A DNA stretch of 10,976 nt from CAVPGH01 sp046726955 (GTDB lineage: Bacteria; Acidobacteriota; Vicinamibacteria; Fen-336), in the NCBI GenBank assembly GCA_046726955.1, contig JBKPBQ010000095.1:1-10976 (forward strand), in the 5' to 3' direction. The notes beneath the pieces are model-generated. The model was not told the origin of the DNA. It saw nothing but the letters and a program-made list of their open reading frames with translations, and searched no databases. Positions within the stretch are counted from its first letter, which is position 1; each line of letters starts with the position of its first letter. The translations under genes and the position numbers were made by a program. Positions 5,150 through 10,976 of this stretch are shown here, piece by piece.

Positions 5150-6109
5150 CTAGCCGGGACCGGTGACCGGCCCGGTGTTCGGCGCGTAGTACCCGAGCTT
5201 GTGGCGGACCACGAGCTCGGTGCGCTCGGGGATCCGCACCACGATGCGCCGCCACTTCCCGTCGCGCCGCCGGTTGGAGGAGACGTAGCCCAGGCTGTAC
5301 TGCGTGCGCAGCTCCTCCGCGATCTTGTCGTAGACCCCGTCCAGCTCGCTGAGCGAGTTCGGGAAGTAGACGTGTCCGCCCGTCTCCCGGCTGAACGAGG
5401 TGAGCACGTACTCGGCCTGGCTGAAGGCGAGCCGGGACCGGTCCTGGGACCGATTCGGGCGCAGGCTGATCGAGAAGATGTTGATCTCGACCTTGCGCGC
5501 GAGGTCCAACACCTGCTCGTCGCTCACGAGCGACGCGGTGTCCTCGCCGTCGGAGAGCAGCACCACCGCGCGGCGCCGCAGCTCGCCCGCCTTCTTCTGC
5601 TTGCCGAGCTCCTTGAGCGTGATGTAGAGCGAGTTGTGCAGCGCCGTAGGACCCGAGGCCTGCGTGCGGCTCACCGCGGCCTCGAGCGCGTCCACGTCGT
5701 TCGTGTAGTCCTGGAGCACGGTCGAGCGGTCGTTGAACGACATCACCATCGCGCTGTCCTGCGGCCGCAGCGTCTTGACGAACTTGACCGCGGCCGCGCG
5801 GGCCACGGGCAGCTTCTCCTCCATCGAGGCCGAGGTGTCGATGAGGACGGCGAGCGAGATCGGCAGGTTCTCGTGGGTGAAGAGCGACAGCTCCTGGCGG
5901 ATCCCGTCCTCGAACACGGCGAAGTCCTTCTGCACGAGGTCGGTCACGAAGTTGTTGCGACTGTCCACGACCGAGAGGTTCAGGTTGATGACCTCGATCC
6001 CGACCTCGAACGTCGGGGGCTGGGGGGGCGTCTGGGCCCGGAGGGGTTCGCTCGACGGAAGGGCGGCGAGGAGGAGGGCGCCGGCGAGTGCTATGAGGCG
6101 GACGCGCAC
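5150..6109 (-). CDS. exported VWA-domain protein (VWFA-related acidobacterial type), intact MIDAS
   Basis: The 319-residue protein has a signal peptide (cleavage probably after LRA, residue 25) and a short beta-rich segment with VVDSRNNFVTDLVQKDFAVFEDG (47-69). A von Willebrand factor A domain follows at about 84-275. The metal-ion-dependent adhesion site is complete: DTSAS (91-95), T155 in GPTALH, and D187 in LLSDGED. The arrangement FxVxEDG ... VLIDTSASM ... SLGY matches the family described as 'VWFA-related Acidobacterial domain'. Members are abundant in Acidobacteriota and mostly uncharacterised. The gene starts with GTG at 6109, one base after the stop of the second VWA gene, so the two are translated from one message. 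GAGGG lies eight bases before the start. A role in binding another exported protein is inferred from the fold. Confidence 0.9.
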   Translation of the reverse strand: MRVRLIALAGALLLAALPSSEPLRAQTPPQPPTFEVGIEVINLNLSVVDSRNNFVTDLVQKDFAVFEDGIRQELSLFTHENLPISLAVLIDTSASMEEKLPVARAAAVKFVKTLRPQDSAMVMSFNDRSTVLQDYTNDVDALEAAVSRTQASGPTALHNSLYITLKELGKQKKAGELRRRAVVLLSDGEDTASLVSDEQVLDLARKVEINIFSISLRPNRSQDRSRLAFSQAEYVLTSFSRETGGHVYFPNSLSELDGVYDKIAEELRTQYSLGYVSSNRRRDGKWRRIVVRIPERTELVVRHKLGYYAPNTGPVTGPG

Positions 6110-6110
6110 T

Positions 6111-6971
6111 CTACGAGCCCTCGGACTGGCTGGGGCCGAGGCGGACCTTCACGCCGGGCCGCGCCACCTTCACCTCGAGCTTGCGGTTCTTGAGGCCGGG
6201 AAGCGTCGCGTAGCTGAGCCGATAGCCGCCGCGGAGGTACGCCGTGAGCTTCTTCAGCGAGTTCTCGATGCCGAGCGAAGACAGCACGTTCTCGTGGAGG
6301 CCGCCCGTCCGCTTGGCGAGCTCGCTGAAGACGTAGTCGTAGACGAAGCGGGAGTCCCGATCCGTCTCGCCCTCGTCGATCTGAAGGGCGAGCACCTGGT
6401 CCGTGTTCTTCGGCACCTCGTCCGTCACCTGGTAGCGGTTCCGGCTGCTGAACTCGATGCCGATCGCGCTCACCGCCACCACCGCCGTCCGCTCCGCTTC
6501 CTTCTTCTTGAGCTCCTCCGAGGCTTCGACGAGAGCGTCGAGCATGGTGTTGCCGCCCTGGGGAGCCACTCGCCTCAGCGCGCGGCTGGCCTCGTCCGCG
6601 TCGGTCGTGAAGTCCACGAGCTTCGTCGGCCGGTCCCCCGTCGTCCAGAGCGCGTACTTCGTGCCATCCGGCAGCCGGCGAAGGAAACCGACGAGCGGCT
6701 CGAGCAGGTTGAGCCGATAGAAAGAGCTCGCGGCCTGGCTCGTGTCCACGAGGAGGATCATCGTGAGCGGCCGGCGGTCGAGGACGAGGCTCGACACGTC
6801 GCGAGCGAGGCCGTTCTCGAGGAGAGCCACCTCCTCCGGGACGAGCCCCTCGACGGGCGCGCCCTTGTCGTCCGTCACCACGACACTTACCGACCGGATC
6901 TCGGCCGCCTCGGAGCTCGGGGCTTTCGGGGCCTGGAGGAGGAGGATGGGGAGGAGCGCGATCGCGTTCAT
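6111..6971 (-). CDS. second VWA-like exported protein with a degenerate metal-binding site
   Basis: In the 286-residue form from ATG 6971, a short hydrophobic N-terminus (AIALLPILLL) may be a weak signal peptide. VVVTDDKGAPVEGLVPEEVALLENG (31-54) matches the beta segment of the neighbouring VWA protein. The VWA-like region (about 70-255) has LLVDTSQAA (74-82), in which the fifth MIDAS position is Ala instead of Ser. It keeps a threonine (T142 in GGNTMLDAL). The third motif is VSAIGIE (167-173) instead of (L)SDGED, so the usual aspartate is missing. It is probably a paralogue that no longer binds metal in the classical way. It comes first in a two-gene operon behind the promoter at 7018-7046. 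An earlier in-frame start at 7061 would place the start codon upstream of the promoter and is rejected. Confidence 0.85.
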   Translation of the reverse strand: MNAIALLPILLLQAPKAPSSEAAEIRSVSVVVTDDKGAPVEGLVPEEVALLENGLARDVSSLVLDRRPLTMILLVDTSQAASSFYRLNLLEPLVGFLRRLPDGTKYALWTTGDRPTKLVDFTTDADEASRALRRVAPQGGNTMLDALVEASEELKKKEAERTAVVAVSAIGIEFSSRNRYQVTDEVPKNTDQVLALQIDEGETDRDSRFVYDYVFSELAKRTGGLHENVLSSLGIENSLKKLTAYLRGGYRLSYATLPGLKNRKLEVKVARPGVKVRLGPSQSEGS

Positions 6972-7017
6972 CTGTCTCTGGTTTGCGTGCCCCGGGGACG
7001 GCTTCCTGTCATCATTC

Positions 7018-7046
7018 ACTATAGGTTCGGCGCTCCGCGCCGTCAA
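7018..7046 (-). promoter_or_regulatory. sigma70-type promoter of the VWA operon
   Basis: Read on the minus strand, TTGACG (7046-7041) and TATAGT (7023-7018) are exactly 17 bases apart, the optimal spacing, with five of six and five of six consensus matches. The transcription start would be near 7011, giving a leader of about 40 bases to the ATG at 6971. The spacer holds a small inverted repeat (GGCGC-TCC-GCGCC, 7029-7041). It is the best housekeeping promoter on the minus strand of the window. Confidence 0.72.
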
Positions 7047-7062
7047 CGGAACGGGGGACATC

Positions 7063-7533
7063 GTGGCTCGTGCCGCCGTCGTGACCGTCAGCGACTCCGT
7101 GGCGGGGGGAGCCCGCGACGACGTCTCCGGCCGCGAGGCCGCGCGGCTCCTCCGCGAGGCCGGCCACGAGGTCGAGTCGGCGGTCGTTCCCGACGAGCGC
7201 GCTCAGATCGTCGCGCGCCTCCGCGATCTCGCTTCGCGCTCCGCGCTCGTCCTCACGACGGGAGGCACGGGCTTCGGCCCCCGCGACGTCACGCCCGAGG
7301 CCACGGCCGAGGTCGTCGAGCGCGACGCCCCGAATCTCGCCGAGGTGCTCCGTGCAAACGGCCTCCGCAAGACGCCGCTCGCCGCCTTGTCGCGCGGCCG
7401 CGCCGGCGTCGTCGGATCGTGCCTGATCGTGAACCTGCCGGGAAGCCCGAGCGGCGTTCGCGATGGGATCGAGGCCCTGCTGCCCCTGCTGCGGCACATC
7501 CTCGACCTCCTTGAGGGGCAGACGCAGCACTAG
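7063..7533 (+). CDS. moaB: MoaB/Mog-family molybdenum cofactor biosynthesis protein
   Basis: The 156-residue cytoplasmic protein consists of one MoaB/Mog (molybdopterin-binding) domain. VVTVSDSVAGG..DDVSG (6-23) is the family N-terminus. TTGGTGFGPRDVTPEAT (65-81) holds the GGTG loop and the aspartate D75 that corresponds to the catalytic one in Mog/Cnx1G. NLPGSPSGVRD (124-134) is the second phosphate-binding loop. Family members adenylate molybdopterin before molybdenum insertion. MoaB, MogA and CinA-like members cannot be separated by eye, so the symbol is provisional. The GTG start at 7063 follows GGGGGA (7053-7058), and the protein has no long extension beyond it. No other molybdopterin gene is in the window. 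Its stop interlocks with that of the opposite gene: one CTAG (7530-7533) supplies both TAG codons. Confidence 0.9.
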   Translation: MARAAVVTVSDSVAGGARDDVSGREAARLLREAGHEVESAVVPDERAQIVARLRDLASRSALVLTTGGTGFGPRDVTPEATAEVVERDAPNLAEVLRANGLRKTPLAALSRGRAGVVGSCLIVNLPGSPSGVRDGIEALLPLLRHILDLLEGQTQH

Positions 7534-8402
7534 CTGGCGGGTCGGACGCGCTCCATCTTGTAGTGCAGCCGTAGAGGAGCGAAGCCGAGGAACCGGACGG
7601 TGTGGTCGGTGCGCAGGATGCCTTGCCGATCCACCCGGACGAGGAACGTCTCCCGCAGGGTGCGGATGTAGCGCACGTGCCAGTGGTCCGGCCCCGCCTC
7701 GAGCATGCGATAGAAGCCGGGGTCGCCGAACCGGGAGCCGGACGAGATCAGCTTGAAGGCGCCGTCGGGCGTCGCCTCGGGGCGCAGGAAGACCGTCGAG
7801 CTCCCGTGCGGCACGGGGAAGCTCACCTTGACGCAAGGGCCGGAGTAGAGCGGAGGCTGCTGGACACAGTAGAGCCCCGTGTAGATCACCCGCTCGCTGG
7901 CGGCCAGGCGACGCAGCCAGCCGGTATAGACGTGTTCTCCGCCGCGGCCCCGCATCGGAAGGATCTCGCTCGTCATGCCGCCTGCCAGCTCCAGCGACGA
8001 AACCGGGAAGTTGAGCTGATCCATCCGACGGCTGACGAACCTGGTCAACGCCCACAGGAACACCCGCGTGGACACTGCGGCTTCGCTCCAGACCTCGAGC
8101 CGGTAGGCCGACGTGTGTTCGTAGAAGTCTCGGATCTGCGGATGGACCTTCTCCGGATCGAAGCCGTCGCCTCCTAGTGCGTCGAACCGCGGGAGCAGGC
8201 CCGCGTCGGGCGCGCGCTCGATCGCCAGATCTTGGCGTGACGCTAGGTGCTCGTAGAACTCCGCTCCGATCCGGCCGGGCGGTCCCAGGGGGCACTCCAG
8301 CCAGGGGGCGCCCTCCCGAGCCACTCGCCTGCCGGTCAGCCGGACCCACTGGCGGATCCCTACGGCCGCGGTGACGCCGATCGCCTCGCTCAGGAAGGAC
8401 AA
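7530..8402 (-). CDS. conserved-looking protein of unknown function, 290 residues
   Basis: I do not recognise a characterised family. It has no convincing signal peptide or membrane segment, although residues 8-22 are mildly hydrophobic. Distinctive segments are DFYEHTSAYRLEVWSE (92-107), RFVSRRMDQLNFPVSSLELAGGMTSE (121-146), YTGWLRRL (159-166) and GLYCVQQPPLYSGPCVKVSFPVPHG (176-200). The C-terminal half alternates hydrophobic and charged residues as in a beta-sandwich or barrel. From memory, proteins with a similar FYE-(x)-YR-EVWS and SRR-QLN-P-S pattern occur as hypothetical proteins in several bacteria; this is unchecked. The start is a TTG at 8402 with AGAGG nine bases upstream. No other start codon lies nearby, and the next Met is residue 127. 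It is convergent with the MoaB-like gene and divergent from nuoL. Confidence 0.75.
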   Translation of the reverse strand: MSFLSEAIGVTAAVGIRQWVRLTGRRVAREGAPWLECPLGPPGRIGAEFYEHLASRQDLAIERAPDAGLLPRFDALGGDGFDPEKVHPQIRDFYEHTSAYRLEVWSEAAVSTRVFLWALTRFVSRRMDQLNFPVSSLELAGGMTSEILPMRGRGGEHVYTGWLRRLAASERVIYTGLYCVQQPPLYSGPCVKVSFPVPHGSSTVFLRPEATPDGAFKLISSGSRFGDPGFYRMLEAGPDHWHVRYIRTLRETFLVRVDRQGILRTDHTVRFLGFAPLRLHYKMERVRPAS

Positions 8403-8453
8403 GGATCTTGACCTCTCGGCTCTGCGGCCGTCTGTGGATGTTAAGGTCTGATG

Positions 8454-8479
8454 GCGCCTGCGAGCGGTGACGCAGGCGC
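8454..8479. repeat. perfect 9-bp inverted repeat just upstream of the nuoL promoter
   Basis: GCGCCTGCG (8454-8462) and CGCAGGCGC (8471-8479) are perfect inverted copies with an eight-base spacer. The right arm ends five bases before the -35 element of the nuoL promoter. In the divergent gap between nuoL and the unknown gene it could be a regulator-binding site for either gene. It is too far from any stop codon to be an obvious terminator. Confidence 0.5.
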
Positions 8480-8483
8480 TTGC

Positions 8484-8511
8484 TTGACGCCCCTCCGGGG
8501 CCTTCTATAAG
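8484..8511 (+). promoter_or_regulatory. sigma70-type promoter of the nuoL operon
   Basis: TTGACG (8484-8489) and TATAAG (8506-8511) lie 16 bases apart. Transcription would start near 8518, about 22 bases before the ATG at 8540. GGAGG (8532-8536) is the ribosome binding site. A separate promoter implies that nuoL and nuoM are transcribed apart from the rest of complex I, or at least can be. Confidence 0.72.
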
Positions 8512-8539
8512 ATCCGCCCGAACTTAGCCTCGGAGGACG

Positions 8540-10711
8540 ATGGGCCGCTTCGTCTTTCTCATTCCCCTCTTCCCGCTCCTCGGCTTCCTCTTCAACTTCA
8601 CGGTGGGCGTCCGGGTCCTGGGCAGGAAGGCCCAGGGCGGGCACGACCACGGGCACGGGGGCGGACACGGCGACGCGCACGCGGCTGCCTCGCCGATCAT
8701 CGGCTACGTGGCGTGCGGAGCGGTGGCGCTCTCCTTCCTCGTCTCGCTCTACGCAATCGTCCAGGCCCACCAGGCACCCGGGCACACGCTCGTGGAGACG
8801 CTCTGGACGTGGCTGCCCGGCGGCCCCGCGGAGACCCTGGTCCACGGGACGCCGGGTATAGCACCCTTCTCGGTGGACTGGGCCTACCAGGTGGACCCGC
8901 TCTCCTCCGTGATGCTCGTCGTCGTGACCTTCGTCGGCTTCCTCATCCACGTCTACTCGACGGGATACATGGGCCACGACGCCGGGTACGCGCGCTACAT
9001 GTCGTACCTGAACCTCTTCATGTTCGCGATGCTCACGCTCGTCCTGGGCGCGAACTACGCGGTCCTCTTCGTGGGGTGGGAAGGAGTCGGGCTCTGCTCG
9101 TACCTCCTCATCGGGTTCTGGTTCGACCGGCAGAGCGCGTCCGACGCGGGCAAGAAGGCCTTCATCGTGAACCGCATCGGCGACGCGGGCTTCCTCCTCG
9201 GGATGTTCCTCGTCTTCGTGACGTTCGGAAGCCTGGACTTCCGGACGATAGTGGCCGCGGCCGAGCACATGCCCGTGGAGTGGGCGTGGAGCGGGACGCT
9301 CACCGTGATCGCCGTCTGCCTCTTCATCGGAGCCACCGGCAAGAGCGCGCAGATCCCGCTCTACGTCTGGCTGCCCGACGCGATGGAGGGCCCGACGCCC
9401 GTCTCCGCCCTCATCCACGCCGCGACCATGGTCACCGCCGGCGTCTACATGGTCGCCCGCTCGGCCGTCATCTACGCGCACGCGCCCAAGGCCCTCATCG
9501 CGGTGGCGGTGGTGGGGGCGGTGACCGCGATCGTGGCCGCCTCGATCGGCCTCGTGCAGAACGACATCAAGCGCGTGCTCGCCTACTCGACGGTGAGCCA
9601 GCTCGGCTACATGTTCCTCGCCTGCGGGGTCGGCGCGTTCGTGGCCGGCATCTTCCACCTCGCGACCCACGCCTTCTTCAAGGCGCTCCTCTTCCTCGGC
9701 TCCGGCAGCGTCATCCACGGGATGTCGGGCGAGCAGGACATGCGCCGGATGGGGGGGCTCAAGGACAAGATGCCCTGGACGCACAAGACGATGCTCGTCG
9801 GGTGCGTCGCGATCGCCGGCATCCCACCGCTCGCCGGCTTCTTCTCGAAGGACGAGATCCTCTGGTCGGCGTTCAAGGTCGGCGGCTACGGCCGGTTCGT
9901 CTGGATGCTCGGGTTCCTGGTCGCGGGCATGACCGCCTTCTACATGTTCCGGCTGTACCACCTGACGTTCACCGGGAAGTTCCGGGGCACGCACGAGCAG
10001 GAGCACCATGTCCACGAGTCGCCGCCGTCGATGATCGTCCCCCTCCAGGTGCTCGCCGTGGGGTCGGTCGTGGCTGGCTTCTTCGGGATCCCCGCCGCGA
10101 TCGACGTCTTCAAGGTCGGCAACGCGGTCGAGCACTTCCTGGAGCCGGTGTTCGAGCCCGCCCACGAGGCGCTCGCCGAGGCCTTCTCCGGCCCGGTGCC
10201 GAGCCACGGTGTCGAGCTCGGCCTCATGGTCCTGAGCGTCGTGCTCGCCATAGCGGGCATCCTCGTCGCGCGCTATCTGTACCAGTCGCGGCCCGAGGTG
10301 CCCGCCCGCCTCGCGGCGAGCTTCTCGGGGCTGCACCGCCTGCTCCTCCACAAGTACTACGTGGACGAGTTCTACGGCAGCGTCTTCGTCCGCGGCGCGG
10401 CCCTCGGCGGGGGACAGACGCTCCACGGGATGGACCGCTACCTCGTGGACGGCGGCGACGGCGAGGTGCGCCCCGGTCTCGGCGTGAACGGCATCGCCTG
10501 GGTCACCCGCGACATCCTGGCCCGCCTCTCGAACTTCTGGGACAAGTGGGTGGTGGACGGCGCCGTCAACCTGACCGCCTTCGTCCTCGACAACCTGAGC
10601 TACGTGTTCCGGGCCGTGCAGAACGGCCTCGTGCAGCACTACGCGCTGAGCATGCTCATCGGCGTCTTCCTGCTGATATTCGCCGGCCGATTCCTCCTCG
10701 GGCTTTACTAG
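8540..10711 (+). CDS. nuoL: NADH-quinone oxidoreductase (complex I) subunit L, proton-pumping antiporter-like
   Basis: NuoL is the distal membrane subunit of complex I and drives proton translocation. The 723-residue protein has the family's series of membrane helices from residue 4 on. Key residues are in their motifs: E181 in GWEGVGLCSYLLIG, K268 in GKSAQIPLYVWLPDAMEGPTPVSA (given in part), H293 in LIHAATMV, K344 in NDIKRVLAYST, H377 and K381 in THAFFKALLFL, and K437 in GFFSKDEI. The C-terminal part (about 590-723) carries the sequence of the long lateral helix and last membrane segment. The protein is longer than E. coli NuoL (about 613 residues). One cause is a His/Gly-rich insertion (35-47) between the first two helices; another is longer loops around 482-495 and 525-560. 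The ATG has GGAGG three bases ahead. nuoM follows after 14 bases. Confidence 0.97.
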   Translation: MGRFVFLIPLFPLLGFLFNFTVGVRVLGRKAQGGHDHGHGGGHGDAHAAASPIIGYVACGAVALSFLVSLYAIVQAHQAPGHTLVETLWTWLPGGPAETLVHGTPGIAPFSVDWAYQVDPLSSVMLVVVTFVGFLIHVYSTGYMGHDAGYARYMSYLNLFMFAMLTLVLGANYAVLFVGWEGVGLCSYLLIGFWFDRQSASDAGKKAFIVNRIGDAGFLLGMFLVFVTFGSLDFRTIVAAAEHMPVEWAWSGTLTVIAVCLFIGATGKSAQIPLYVWLPDAMEGPTPVSALIHAATMVTAGVYMVARSAVIYAHAPKALIAVAVVGAVTAIVAASIGLVQNDIKRVLAYSTVSQLGYMFLACGVGAFVAGIFHLATHAFFKALLFLGSGSVIHGMSGEQDMRRMGGLKDKMPWTHKTMLVGCVAIAGIPPLAGFFSKDEILWSAFKVGGYGRFVWMLGFLVAGMTAFYMFRLYHLTFTGKFRGTHEQEHHVHESPPSMIVPLQVLAVGSVVAGFFGIPAAIDVFKVGNAVEHFLEPVFEPAHEALAEAFSGPVPSHGVELGLMVLSVVLAIAGILVARYLYQSRPEVPARLAASFSGLHRLLLHKYYVDEFYGSVFVRGAALGGGQTLHGMDRYLVDGGDGEVRPGLGVNGIAWVTRDILARLSNFWDKWVVDGAVNLTAFVLDNLSYVFRAVQNGLVQHYALSMLIGVFLLIFAGRFLLGLY

Positions 10712-10725
10712 AGGGCCCCCAAGAC

Positions 10726-10976
10726 ATGGACTTCTTCCGCGCGCACCTGCTCTCGATCATCACCTACACGCCTCTCGCAGGCGCGGCGATCCTGCTGCTC
10801 CCCTTCTTCAGGAAGAACGACGACGCGGTGCGCTGGTTCGCGAACGTGGTGGGCGCAGTCGGGTTCCTCGTGAGCCTTCCCCTCTGGTTCTGGTTCGACC
10901 GGGGCAAGGAGGGATTCCAGTTCGTCGAGAAGGCGGATTGGATCCCCTCGATCGGCGTCTCCTACTTGTTCGGGGT
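10726..10976 (+). CDS. nuoM: NADH-quinone oxidoreductase subunit M, N-terminal part (cut by window edge)
   Basis: The 83 visible residues form the start of NuoM, the middle antiporter-like subunit of complex I. A first membrane helix (IITYTPLAGAAILLLPFF, 11-28) is followed by a short charged loop (RKNDD) and a second helix (WFANVVGAVGFLVSLPLWFWF, 37-57, given as positions with end residues). The typical pre-helix segment FQFVEKADWIPSIGVSY (64-80) then appears; the family continues with a GIDG(I/L)S motif, which lies outside the window. The ATG follows the nuoL stop by 14 bases, with GAGGG at 10711-10715 as a somewhat distant ribosome binding site. It is surely co-transcribed with nuoL. About 400 or more residues are missing. 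Confidence 0.92.
   Translation, partial: MDFFRAHLLSIITYTPLAGAAILLLPFFRKNDDAVRWFANVVGAVGFLVSLPLWFWFDRGKEGFQFVEKADWIPSIGVSYLFG

Noticed and set aside
5733..7514. A 593-codon plus-strand frame opposite the VWA genes
   Set aside because: It is antisense to two VWA proteins and then out of frame with the MoaB-like gene; the composition is low-complexity shadow.
8441..10639. A 2.2 kb open reading frame on the minus strand opposite nuoL
   Set aside because: Its translation is rich in H, E, D, R and V as expected for the antisense of GC-rich codons. It has no recognisable motif, while the plus strand is unmistakable NuoL.

Overview
The window is GC-rich DNA, densely packed with genes on both strands. 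Two neighbouring von Willebrand factor A proteins resemble the 'VWFA-related Acidobacterial domain' family, and an IDH3-like isocitrate dehydrogenase and a standard complex I operon are also present. An Acidobacteriota chromosome (or a related GC-rich Gram-negative lineage) is the best guess. This rests on remembered family distributions, not on a search. No tRNA, rRNA, CRISPR array, insertion sequence or phage gene was seen.

Layout. (1) 1-1407, minus strand: a LOG-family Rossmann-fold protein followed 10 bases later by an NAD-type isocitrate dehydrogenase that runs off the left edge. (2) 1438-4605, plus strand: an ECF sigma factor operon. It holds a lipoprotein, an ECF sigma factor, a zinc-finger anti-sigma factor, a TPR/HEAT secreted protein and a small secreted protein, with two GTGA stop/start overlaps and a strong hairpin at the end. 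(3) 4660-5145, plus strand: a secreted protein about one third tyrosine in its mature part, behind its own ECF-like promoter candidate. (4) 5150-6971, minus strand: two VWA-domain exported proteins from one sigma70-type promoter (7018-7046), the promoter-proximal one with a degraded metal site. (5) 7063-7533, plus strand: a MoaB/Mog-type molybdenum cofactor protein. It converges on (6) 7530-8402, minus strand, a 290-residue protein of unknown function. (7) 8484 to the end, plus strand: a promoter, then nuoL and the start of nuoM.

The most interesting part is the sigma factor operon. Three of its five genes end in versions of one domain (pattern: xVRVxE..G..KVSVNLPxxLA ... VEVExDD..xVxVWhE), each behind a different N-terminal part: a lipobox, TPR plus HEAT repeats, or a bare signal peptide. 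A motif GGAAC-N17-CGTT of the ECF promoter type lies 36 bases before the first gene, and a near-match lies before the tyrosine-rich protein gene. Together these suggest a self-regulated cell-envelope stress system with three exported paralogous domains and a tyrosine/glycine-rich surface protein as a likely target. The gene calls are firm; the function of the system is inference.
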